Notes under the pieces: model-generated
The model's database searches: none
Seen by the model: the letters and a program-made list of their open reading frames with translations, nothing else
Told to the model about the DNA's origin: nothing
Made by a program: the position numbers and the translations under genes
Source: Chiridota heheva
Taxonomy: Eukaryota > Echinodermata > Holothuroidea > Apodida > Chiridotidae
NCBI GenBank assembly: GCA_020152595.1
Contig: JAIGNY010004302.1
Coordinates: forward strand, 60,001-124,000
DNA length: 64,000 nt
Direction of reading: 5' to 3'
Part shown: piece after piece, positions 10,401 through 19,839 of the stretch
Position numbering within the stretch: position 1 is the first letter of the stretch
Layout: each line of letters starts with the position of its first letter

Positions 10401-13400
10401 CGACAATAGCGTGTGGTAGCTTGTTGTTAATACACTTGGAAGACTTTGGACGATTGATAATACTAAGAAAGTTTTTTTCATTTAGACTTGGGGAAGTATC
10501 CTCTATCCAAGTATGAGTTGGTCTTAAGGAAAATCTTCCAGTTGCTTGGAATTACTTGTTGGATACCATAAAACACTAAAAGGGAACATGTAAATACCAG
10601 AGTCAAGTCTAAAGGTATTGAAATCTTTGGCTCACCGTTACAATTAAATAAATGTTTGATGCGGAAAAAAACCTGCCTCAAAAATTTGCTTATTGAAAAT
10701 AAGTTTATCATCAATCTTAGGAGCAAGTTATTTAAAATATCTGGTTTGAAATGTTGTCAGTTTTACTACAAAAATTGTAATCACACAATGATGAGCATAC
10801 TTGGCATAGGCGGCGGAGCCGGGGACACAGGGGCACACCCCCCACTTTTCTCTAAAGTTTAAAAATGTCCTTTTTCAGGGAGGAAAAGTGTTTGTTTTTC
10901 TGAGGGAAAAGTGCCCTTTCCAGAAGAAAAAGTGCCCTTTTTAGAGAAGAAACCTGTCTTAAAAACATTGAACAGTTGCTTTTTCAATATATATGATCTT
11001 ATCATTGAAGAAAGTAACACAAATATCGCACTAAAAACACTAAAATCTTTGTGAAATTTCACGCGCTTTTCGCGCATTCACTATCCTAAATTTCCCTAAA
11101 GACAAAACTGCGCGCCCACCAGTTCTACATTAGGCCTATTGGACTTGTTCATACTAAAAAGGTTTTTTCTTTGCCTACTTTTGTTTAAAATTCCCAGCTT
11201 AGGCCTACAATTTGTAAAAACCTTTTAAACTAGAGCCTTTCTAGAGTGTGCGAGCCATGCAGGACAAAACGTACTAATTGGACCCGGGCCATTGTTATGA
11301 AACTAACGTGCACTCTTTCATCTTCTTTGTAAATAATAAAGGTGCCCCTTTACACAGATATAAAAGTGTTATTTAGAAAAATATATTTAGGTCTACTTAT
11401 TATAATTGATCTTTTTGTTGAAAGATTAAAGAATGTAACCATATGCGGCGGAACCGGGGCACACTGGACATGTGCCTTTTTCAGATGGAAAAGGGTCCTT
11501 TTAAAAGGACAAGTGCCCGTTTTAGAGATAAAACCTGCCCTCTCAAACATTGAAAAACTTTTCAAAAACCATATATATGTTCTTTTCACTGAAGAAAGAA
11601 CACAAATTTAGCCCTAAAAACACTATAATTGTCCAATTTCACACACTTTGCTCGCATGCACTATTCTCAATTTCCTATCAAGACAAAGTTAGAGCCTCAA
11701 CAGCCCTATATATTGGAGTTTTTATACTCAAAAGGCCTTTACCTCTGCCTACCTTTGCTTTCCCAGCTTATAATTTTTAAAAACTTTTAACTTAACTTTA
11801 GGGCCTTTCTATAGTGTGCGAGCACCACAAATTTGATTAGTGGGGCATCTTTGACATGCATCCGTGCAGGGAAGACTTGCTGCTTGGACCCGGGCCATTG
11901 CCATGACACAATTCTACTTAAAGATACATCAAAAGCGATGTTCGGATTTTCCACGTTAGAAAATCGAACATCTCAAGGCCACCAAAAATGTACTGCCCCC
12001 ACACCCCATACATACAGTGTACGATTATACATATAAATACCTACGCACGGCTGGTATCGGTTATAATGACGGTGTCGTCAGCATAATGCAATATCTTGAT
12101 AATATGGTTTTTAACAGTAATGCCTTTAATGAAAATGATTTGCTTAACAGCGAGTGCCAGAGGCAATTGTTTACAAAAAAATTATACCCAACCACAAGTT
12201 TTAATGTTTTTATAGTCCAGAAAATGGATTATTTGGAAATCCTTTCAGGGCACGAATTCATTGTTCAGCACATTCCATTGAAAAGTTTAAACTAGAAGTC
12301 GTGATGGATCTCATCAAAAAATATCCCCACCCCTCCATTTCTGCCCTTCCCCAAAATGTTCCAAATTTGAGTCACTTTTTCTAAAAGCAGAGACAAAATC
12401 ACACACCAAATTGATATCAAAATCAAACGATCAGTTCTTAAGATGTAAAGATAACAGGCAGTAAACACTAGAACATCCTCACCCACATGGACTGGTTATT
12501 GTTTTCTCCATACAGACCTCACTTTAAGACCCATCCATCTCTGGCCTTCCCCTGTTCCACAATATGTCTAAACTTTTAATCACTAATTCCTTCTTAAGCA
12601 CAGACAAAACCACACACAAAATTTTATCAAAATCCATTCTTCAGTTCTTGAGAAATGTTAATGACAATCAAGCAAAAAAAAAAAAACTGACCAACGCAAG
12701 CGAAAACTAGTCTCATCCAACTTCAGTAGTCTACGAAACTCCAGATAGGAAGGGAATTTTAAAGATAGCTTAGTCTAATTTCCGTGAAAATATCACGCGT
12801 AACTTAAATCCAGGTTTAGCACAACATCAACAAAACATGTGTGCAGTGCATCAATTTGAAAGTGAGATTAGCCTATGTCTCCATGTTTTCTTTATTTGTG
12901 GTCCTTTGTACAAGAATTGGAAATGATTTTATTTTCACGTGCACATTCCACACCTGCAAGCCTCACCGTCCGACGCTTATACTTTGAAGTGAATTCATGA
13001 ATTTTATTCCAAGCACTTTGATTGTAATGGTCTTCACACATTTTATTATTTGTTTGACTGCTTAAGGTCATGGACAAGAAGAAGATGGCGACGCGAATTC
13101 TCCTTCTGTTCAGGCCGCCTTAAAAAGCCACCACGCCCCTGCAAATCTCCTATCTCAATTTGCAACCCTCATTGACTGCACGACCGGAAGAAGCCCCATA
13201 CTGGATTATGGAAACTACGGATGCTTCTGCGGTATTGGTGGAAAAGGCACACCCATCGATGAAACTGATCAGTAAGTTACAAAAGGGAAGTCAGTGGCGT
13301 AGCTATAAGATCGGGGGATAGATCAGTAAGTTACAAAAGGGAAGTCAGTGGCGTAGCTATAAGATCGGGGGATAAGGGGAGGAAGGGAGGGGGAGGACCA

Positions 13401-15899
13401 GACAATTGACCCCCTGGCCAAATATTTCCTAAAACTGTGCAGATTTTAATTTGCACAATAGAAATTAAACTCAGTATGTTTGTAATCCTGATGAAAGCAA
13501 TTGGTCTTAGTAGAGTTCAGTTGCACTAGCCATCTTGGGGGGAAAGTATCACACAAAATGCAAAAACTGGATTACTAAATAAGGGTTTCCTCAAAATACT
13601 AGACTTTTTCATCAAAAATTTTGTTTAAAATATCTGACATTTTCCTCAAAATTTCAAACGTTTTTGCTAAAAATATCCGACTTTTTCCTCAAAATATTTC
13701 CAAGTTTTTCCTTAAAATTTCTGAAGTATCTGAATTTTAGCTCAAAGTTTCCTCCCTCCCCCTATACAAAATTTTTTTTAGCTATGCCACTGTGTCTGCG
13801 GATCAGGGCTAATTTCAATTATGTCCATACAGCACCGATATATTCTCCCCCAACAAACTGGTGGTGAGGAAGCTCGGTGGGACACTTGTCCTCTAACACT
13901 ACCCCATGTGGCTCAGCTGCTCAGCTACTGTTTAAGCAACTGACCAAGATGCATATCCAAAATACAGCCATTCCAAACCCAACAATGATTTGAATGTATT
14001 ACCCATACCACACGATTCACTTTCACTAATTGTAGGCCTACTGTTTGTAAATTTGTTAATTTAGATGCTGTCAGGACCATGATAAGTGTTACCACTCGCT
14101 AATTCAATATGGCGACTGTCCTGACAAGATGACAATCATGATCCGGTGGTATAGTTTCTTCTCAGAAGGTTGTAGGACTCCTAACGTGACCATATCTTGC
14201 AGTAAGTTTTAACATTTAAATATTAAGAAACGTCGAGTAGATAAAGTCATGTTAAACAGTAAATTATCTTTTGGCCGTCCCTTTTGCAGATCTTTTTCCA
14301 GGATCACAGATATTAAATTTTCCGAATCATGATCTATTTTCGATTAAATCATAACAAACTGTTGTCCGATTTTATCAAATCATAATAAACTATTTTCCGA
14401 TTTCTGTCGTAGTATAATAAAGTGCATGTTTTCCAAATTGTATTGAATCATAATAAAACTATTTTTTTAATTTTGTCGTACCATACTAAACTGCTTTCCG
14501 ATTTTTGTCGAATCATAATAAACTATTTTCCGATTTGTGTCGAATCATTATGAACTATTTTTACAATTTGAACCAGTCCAATTTTTTTCATGACATTCCG
14601 AATCACATAATTCAAGAAATAAATTTCGGGACAATTTGGATTCATTAATCAGATAGTCCAATGACAATCATTAAACAGAATTATAAAATTTCCAAATATT
14701 TCCCAAAAATTCTAGGAAGGGAGACTATTCCCGCCCTCTTTGAAGCTAGTTAATATGTTAGCCCGGATTTAGTAGCAAACGTACTCCAAGTATGATTTAA
14801 AGGTAAGAGAGTAACATGTCTGCATCTTGCATGTAAAGGAAGTATATTACAGAACCAGTCTCAACTACTCTATTACTTCCCTACTAAACATTTGGCGGAC
14901 ATTGGGGTGGGGATATCACCCACTTGACCACAACGGTGTTGTTTACACTGCCCCGTTGGGTAATCAGTTGTTGATTTTTGATTCCCAATGTCATGTGTCT
15001 TATCAGCTTATGTTGTGAAGGGGTCAAAGCAGCGGTATTGAGCTGAATCCCTGTAAAGGGTGTTCTGTTTATTTTACATGATTCTTCGCGAAACCCACAT
15101 TATAGTACTCATTCGTTGAAATAAATAAAAAACACAACAGCAATATAATCATTGAAATATTGAACATTATATAAAATGGAATATAGCAGAGCAAAATGGG
15201 CATTCGCCACCTGTCCCAGCCTGAATTTTGTAAAATCTCCTTCATGTTTGGGATTTCTCCTCATTTCGGAAAAATTTCCTTCATTTTCGGGAAATTTTCT
15301 TCAATGTTTGAAAATATGCTGCCAAAATATCGCCAAAATTTCCAATAAATTTACCCAATTTTCTACTAATTTTATTTAAATAATGATTCTCCCAACCGTA
15401 TATTCATAGTCCCTATCACCCGTTCCTACAATTCTACACCTCTGTGAGCGACGCCAAACGCTCTTCACTCCAGAAAGCTTTGCTGCGCTCCAAATTCATG
15501 TGAACTCGTTGAGGCCGGCCCAAATAATTTTCTTCCCCAGACCTAACAAGGCTTAATCCGGCCCCGCTTAAGTTCCTATCTATAAAGAGATAAAGAAGCT
15601 CCGTCTCTCCGCCCGGCCCACTCCTCTTCTTCGTCCCTTGGGTCAAAATACGTTTACTATTTATTACACGCTTATTTATTCTTTGTATCTTTTTAGAGGA
15701 ACCAAGAGCATATGGCCTATTTGAAAGACTGCTGTCTGGTATCAACCCTCACTGTGCCAACGCTATTTGCGAATGTGACAAAATGGCGGCACTTTGCTTT
15801 CGAAACGCTGAATTCAACCCGAAACATAGGGTGTACAATAAAGTATTTTTGTGCGGTGGACAGAAATTCCAGCAGCGTCAGCAGGCCCAGTACCAATAA
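4354..15899 (+). CDS. Secreted phospholipase A2, complete four-exon gene (gene 2)
   Basis: Predicted secreted, calcium-dependent enzyme that hydrolyses the sn-2 ester of glycerophospholipids. Joining 4354-4420, 13067-13271, 14065-14201 and 15697-15899 gives an intact 203-residue frame with intron phases 1, 2, 1. Residues 1-23 form a hydrophobic signal peptide ([20 protein letters not shown]). A polar stretch of about 30 residues, possibly a propeptide, follows. The calcium loop [19 protein letters not shown] ends at residue 91, then CCQDHDKCY carries the catalytic His96, calcium-binding Asp97 and the Tyr of HDx[13 protein letters not shown] supplies the second dyad Asp164. The many Cys fit a disulfide-rich group I/II fold. 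The exon 1 assignment, 8.6 kb upstream, rests on phase match, signal peptide and a TATA box. An AATAAA overlaps the stop (15898-15903). Lineage within sPLA2 and any special role (digestive, defensive or other) cannot be told. Confidence 0.75.
5096..5165. repeat. (GT)n microsatellite
   Basis: Interrupted GT/GTAT/GGGT run. The 76-residue valine/cysteine-rich frame across it is a translation of the repeat, not a gene. Confidence 0.8.
5160..6030. repeat. About 300-bp tandem repeat, three diverged units
   Basis: Units begin near gtaaacgcgatatctcaaga (5163), gtaaacacggtatttcaaga (5466) and gtaaacaccatt (5758), giving steps of about 303 and 292. Each contains a variant of tatatgtggtacacagat, then catggtctg and ggtgtggc. 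It lies in intron 1 of sPLA2 gene 2. Confidence 0.65.
6290..7700. repeat. About 150-bp satellite array, roughly eight diverged units
   Basis: The marker ggtcagaggtcaaataattg or variants recurs near 6299, 6441, 6592, 6767, 6919, 7064, 7498 and 7664. Units also carry gggttggtacttggtgggtt and agggttgtgtcccg. The one long step (7064 to 7498) is explained by the MITE inserted at 7202-7467. Intronic in sPLA2 gene 2. Confidence 0.7.
7202..7467. mobile_element. 266-bp MITE with TA target duplication inserted in the satellite
   Basis: Left end cccagtaaa and right end tttactggg are inverted repeats, flanked by TA (7200-7201) and TA (7468-7469). Removing the element and one TA restores agggttatgtccc, matching agggttgtgtcccg of sister satellite units. 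TA duplication suggests Tc1/mariner-type mobilisation. The interior is extremely AT-rich with no coding potential. Confidence 0.75.
7790..8310. repeat. 64-bp minisatellite with palindromic GATCTGGCCAGATC core
   Basis: tttgatctggccagataaag or variants start at about 7831, 7895, 7959, 8025 and 8089, steps of 64, 64, 66 and 64. Beyond 8100 the core recurs in shorter, irregular units (gatctgggccagat). The minus-strand 78-residue frame is a repeat shadow. Confidence 0.8.
8311..10806. other. Intron 1 of sPLA2 gene 2, no recognised feature
   Basis: AT-rich non-coding sequence. A 64-codon frame at 9071-9265 has no motif I recognise. Nothing else stands out. Confidence 0.5.
10807..11303. repeat. Duplicated about 480-bp repeat, copy 1
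   Basis: Runs from cggcggagccggggacac to ggacccgggccattgttatg. It aligns end to end with 11446-11908, sharing cattgaagaaagtaacac versus cactgaagaaagaacac, and agtgtgcgagc in both. Copies are well diverged. Confidence 0.65.
11446..11908. repeat. Duplicated about 480-bp repeat, copy 2
   Basis: Second copy, from gcggcggaaccggggcacac to ggacccgggccattgccatg, in the same orientation as copy 1 with about 640 bases between equivalent points. Tandem duplication or two insertions of one element are both possible. Confidence 0.65.
12290..12675. repeat. Two diverged copies of an about 190-bp repeat
   Basis: Shared order in both halves: a ccatctctggccttcccc-like stretch, tttgagtcac or tttaatcac, agacaaaatcacacac or agacaaaaccacacac, atcaaaatc, then cagttctt. 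Each block is about 190 bases. It is intronic in sPLA2 gene 2. Confidence 0.5.
13067..13271 (+). CDS. sPLA2 gene 2, exon 2 (propeptide and calcium loop)
   Basis: Acceptor cttaag|gtcatgg; donor gatca|gtaagt. Encodes [15 protein letters not shown]..., [20 protein letters not shown] and [11 protein letters not shown], with the Tyr, Gly and Gly of the calcium loop. Length 205 with phases 1 and 2. The 3' end lies in the 54-bp duplication. Confidence 0.85.
13267..13374. repeat. Exact 54-bp tandem duplication spanning the exon 2 splice donor
   Basis: 13267-13320 and 13321-13374 are identical, beginning gatcagtaagttac. Each copy contains the last five exon bases and the gtaagt donor plus the left end of the adjoining hAT-like MITE. 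Use of the second donor would read through an in-frame TAA formed at the first (GAT CAG TAA). Confidence 0.9.
13346..13792. mobile_element. hAT-like MITE with CAGTGGCGTAGCTA ends
   Basis: Left end cagtggcgtagcta and right end tagctatgccactg form a 14-bp inverted repeat with one mismatch. The interior is a G-rich stretch followed by periodic tttttcctcaaaatttc. The CAGTGGCG terminus is typical of hAT non-autonomous elements. I could not see a clear 8-bp target duplication, in part because the left edge is duplicated (another left end at 13292). Confidence 0.6.
14065..14201 (+). CDS. sPLA2 gene 2, exon 3 (His-Asp catalytic exon)
   Basis: Acceptor aatttag|atgctg; donor cttgca|gtaagt. Encodes [19 protein letters not shown] through RTPNVTISC. 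The 137-base length is identical to exon 3 of the paralogue. Confidence 0.88.
14318..14590. repeat. About 45-bp tandem repeat, six or so units
   Basis: Variants of aatcataataaactatttt followed by ccgatttttgtcg recur across the stretch. Intron 3 of sPLA2 gene 2. Confidence 0.7.
15230..15375. repeat. Periodic AATTTTCGG/AATTTCCTTC tract
   Basis: Repeats such as tcggaaaaatttccttcatt and cgccaaaatttcc; one of several such tracts in the window. Confidence 0.55.
15697..15899 (+). CDS. sPLA2 gene 2, exon 4 (CECD exon and stop)
   Basis: Acceptor tttttag|aggaac in phase 1. Encodes [29 protein letters not shown] and a Gln-rich tail ending QQAQYQ, with TAA at 15897. It supplies the dyad Asp and several disulfide Cys. 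Confidence 0.87.
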
Positions 15900-15997
15900 T
15901 AAACTGAAGCAGTGGTAACCTATCATTTTGGGTGATGTGAATATAATTGAGTACATGTAGATAGATCATGGATACTTTCGTATCGCAAAAGATATAT

Positions 15998-16135
15998 ATA
16001 GACCTCCGTGGTCCTCTCATCCGCACGTCCCGGGTTCGAATCCCGGTGGGTCTGCAACCAGTGCGTTCACAAAACAGTTCACAACTTGTTATCAAAGGTC
16101 GTGGCCGTCTTGATATAATGTCCAGCACTGGATGC
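15998..16135 (+). mobile_element. tRNA-derived SINE, copy with deleted D arm
   Basis: agacct (15998) pairs with gggtct (16046-16051), and the T arm cccgggttcgaatcccgg is canonical, with a B box. The head is only 54 bases, so the D-arm/A-box region is largely missing and it is not a functional tRNA. The tail (caacttgttatcaaaggtcg) matches the SINE at 18961 (caactggttattaaaggccg). Confidence 0.75.
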
Positions 16136-16139
16136 TTTC

Positions 16140-18360
16140 GGGAGGTTAAACCTTGTTATGCTATATTTAAGTTTATTTCAGACTATATATATATTTTTCA
16201 GACTTTATTTCAGCAGATATTACAGGTGTGTTATGGTCAACCAGTGATCAATCAGTTAATAAACGGATTTGTTAATTATATGCATTGGATTTGTCATTTC
16301 AGGAGAACACGAAAACAGAGTCGAGTAAAGTAATTGAAATTTTGGAAAAAATACTTTCAATCGTTCAGAAAGTCAAAGTAATTTTCAATAGATATATACG
16401 TTAATAGAAACAAACCTTGAGACATTCGTATAGAGCTCAATTTGTATTACACAAAACAGGTTTTCCTGTCGACCCTCTGGCAGTCTGACTACACCATGCT
16501 AATCCCACCGACAGGCCGCTCATGTTAAAATTGGTGTTTCTACATGTCTCGCGGTGTTGCCTTCCAACAAAACGCACAACTACGAGAACTGTGTCAGCAG
16601 CTGAGTACGGGTCGAAGAACTCACGCCACTGTGTCCTTTTTTTTTTCATTTGTTCCTCCATATTGTTCGTTATTTCTCATTGAGAAACAAATTAAACTAA
16701 TATATTTTTATCCCATCAGGACCACAATAGGACCCATGGCATTTTTAACACACTAACTGGAAGACCGCCCCTCCCCCACTCAGCAAAGTGGCCCCCAGTT
16801 GAGCATTTTCCCCAGTGAGAATGGGGATCAGACCCCCGTCTTCTCACCTCTTTAACACACACACACTTTTTGATGGTATTGCTTTTGGTATCTTTTTCGC
16901 TATCAAAAAACAAAAGTGCCTATAGAAGTGGGCTAAATTTGAACACTTCGTCTTGGGACGTCTTCAGACCCCTCACCTTTTTTTAAATGCTGACTACATT
17001 AGGAGACCTTTTCATGCCCTTGTCTGCTTTTGTTTTGTTCTTTCTTTTTCTTAGCGAAAATTTATCCCCAAGCTACTAGGCCAATATGAATTTATACAAA
17101 AATAAAAACACCTCAACAAACACCTTGCAAGAGAATATAGAGTTTTGTCAGTTTGTTAAAACAAAACCAAAAAAAAAGAAGGAAAAACTATATTCAGCTT
17201 TACTAAACTAAGTAATTTGATATCGGGATGGAAGGTGGGGAAGGGGGGGGGGCATAAGCCTGTTACTCCAAATTAGCATTTCCAGATGGGTCTAATGGGA
17301 TACCAGGAAATTTCCAATGGATCTTTGGTCTATTACTAACATTTTGTTTTTCTCGTGAAATGATATGAGTTTTACCGTCTGGTTCTCCAAAAACTCCTCG
17401 AAAGGAGCAGGGTGTAAACCCGGTGTTCATCCACTTCCCATCCTAGCAAATTTCTTGGGTCCGCTCTAAAAACTAGTCATTATGACTTACTTGTGCATAT
17501 TTCCCTGTCAAATGCCTTAAAGTGCAAAACAAATGAAAACAAACTACACAACATGTTTGGTTGTAGGACTTTGGGAAAAGCTGGAAGTGGCTCCTTTGAT
17601 ATTGAATGTACAGTAATTTACAAATAAACGTATACAAAGAATTGTAAAATTTAGTATAAATTATATTGTTTATAAATATGTGGTCCTACGATATATAACA
17701 ATCTGGAAGAAGCGCGTTTGCGGGATATTTTGGGACCTGGAACAAGATAAATGTGGACGGACTGACGGAGGCCCCCTTGTGTGGGCTTTTCAAGTTTAAA
17801 ATTGAAAGTATGGAAATTGCAGGTTCTCAGAAAAAGATGATTTTTGAAAAGGGTGTGTCGTTATCAGACTGAATTGTCTTTGGACCAAAAATCTTCCACT
17901 CTGGACCAATTTGTAGCGTAGGCCTACTAAAATTATTGGGCCCGACTTCCTTACAACTGTAAAGATTTATTACTATTTTGTTGTTTTCTATACACGCTAG
18001 CCCGGATCGATTTTTAAGCGGCTTGGACGGACTTTATGGTTCTTGGACTGACAGACTGATCTTTGGAGAAATATTGAAGAATGGTGCCTCTGCATGTACA
18101 TAATTATAAGCCATCTAACATAAAATTTCACTATATCTGGTATAAACGCCTAATTCCATAATTGAATTTTGGCATGTTTTCTGCATAGCCTACACACTAT
18201 ATAACTCATTCAAGTTTGCCCCGGCTTCTAAAGTTCAGGTGGAGCACTATACTCTCCAACCCCTCACCCTCCCCTTCCTTCTCCTCCACCCCTTCTCCCT
18301 TTCCACCCGCCTTTTGGACTGGTAAGTTAGGATTCCATCGAACGCTACTGCTATATTCGA
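16140..18360. other. Spacer between sPLA2 genes 2 and 3, no recognised gene
   Basis: AT-rich non-coding DNA with short poly-T and poly-G runs (for example a G run near 17240). No coding frame with a recognisable family and no RNA gene. Confidence 0.5.
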
Positions 18361-18500
18361 CTGCTCGGAAAATTTCCTTCAATTTCAGGATTTTTTATTT
18401 TTTTTTGTCAAATTACTGAAATGTTGCCAAACTGTACCAAAATCCCCAATATTTTTTCTCGCCAAATTTTCCAATAATTTCACCAAATTTTCTTTCAATT
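18361..18500. repeat. Periodic AATTTTCGG/AATTTCC tract
   Basis: Motifs ggaaaatttccttcaatttc and ccaaattttccaataatttc, preceded by a C/T-rich block (18240-18315), the same arrangement as other copies of this family. Confidence 0.55.
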
Positions 18501-18960
18501 TATGCATGCAGCCGGGCAGGTGAAATACTTAAGGAGCAGTTTGCTTTACTATTATCAAGAAAGTGAGGATGAAGAATTTCTATATTAGACTTTCTACACC
18601 AATCATTTCTATACAAATAAGACATAACTTAACTTGAATATATAATCCCTAATGCATGGGACAAGATATCACAGTGAGGAATGCGAGGATGTGACGTAAC
18701 AAATAGTTTGGGTTCAATATTCTTTGACGTAATACGATATAAATTTAGTTTCTTCACCCTTTTGCTTTTCTTACATATAAAATGATTTTTCTTGACCATT
18801 GAACAAATTCGTTCAAGTTTAGCAAGTGATAGTTATACCTGGGAAGGCAATGGAAACGTCTTGTGGCATCTATCGATCTTTGATAAGCCGATATCTTCAA
18901 AATCATTGCAACCAGCAGTCAGGTCAGCTCGTATTCTGATCATTTATCCGTATTGATGTA

Positions 18961-19235
18961 TCTACCTACTGTGGTGTAGCGGTTATCATACCTGTCTACA
19001 GACCACGAGGCCCCGGGTTCAATCCTGGGGTGGGTAGACACGCCAGTGCACTACAACTGGTTATTAAAGGCCGTGGACATTGACTTGGTTGTCGATGTTA
19101 TGTCTGTCCGTACGTCGTACCAGTGTTCTCGTCCGGGTCGTATTAAGCGTTTCGTGATAGCATTTGCATTATCATAACCGAATACGCAGGCGACGACCCC
19201 GTTATTGTAATTGTGTGTTCAACTCTCTCTCTCGT
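18961..19235 (+). mobile_element. tRNA-derived SINE, most complete copy
   Basis: The head folds as a tRNA-like cloverleaf: tctacct (18961-18967) pairs with gggtaga (19032-19038); tggtgtagcggttatcat is an A-box/D-arm sequence; ccccgggttcaatcctgggg is a T arm with a B box. A non-tRNA body follows, ending in a CT-rich tail near 19235. The body matches the fragments at 15998 and, inverted, 1332-1438. Probably a pol III-transcribed retroposon rather than a working tRNA gene. Confidence 0.75.
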
Positions 19236-19699
19236 ATTGATGTCTAGATTTTGCCACGTCTGTTAAACCCAACGCTGGGTTAGCTCATTGTAAAGCATTG
19301 AGCGAAGCTATACCACATGGAGATTTGCCTCCGATCGAAGTACACCACCGATCACGGACTAAGGCGTCATGGTGTAGTCTTCCCCTAATCCTGAAGTGTT
19401 CGAGTCTTGAGAGGGAAATCTCTTCTCGCTGCGTCCGCCAGGCAGAAAGGCTGTATATTAAAAATATGCTCTAGCCTATATACAGTCAGGTGTACTAGGC
19501 TAAGCGTGTGATTTTGCCACATGTATCCTATAGATTTATTGACTTTTTAAGTTGATAGTTTTCGTGCTTATCAGGTGAGAACATAAAAGCATAGTTATTT
19601 AAGAATGGCATAAACTTCATAGTTTGGAATATTGTTCAAAGTTTACATCTCATGTAATAACATTATTACTTTAACATTGCTGTGTATACTTTCCTCTTG

Positions 19700-19835
19700 C
19701 AGTGGCGGCGCCAAGATTTTGGTCATATAGGCGAGATGGGCAATTTGTCTTAAACACCTATAATCGGACAAAGTATGTCACTTTACAAACATTTGTGGGG
19801 GAAGTGGGGAAAAGCGGCAAATCCCTCCGCCACTG
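19700..19835 (-). mobile_element. hAT-like MITE, short relative of the element at 28447
   Basis: Starts cagtggcggcgccaagattt and ends ccgccactg. Its left part matches the reverse complement of the right end of 28447-28648 (cagtggcggcgccaggattt), including the shared acaaartatgtcactttaca. Flanking 8-mers tcctcttg and tccattta match at 5 of 8. Confidence 0.6.
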
Positions 19836-19839
19836 TCCA

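Noticed and set aside
18961..19038. Functional tRNA gene
   Set aside because: The cloverleaf is plausible, but the sequence continues into a SINE body shared with two other sites and has no pol III T-run terminator directly after the head.
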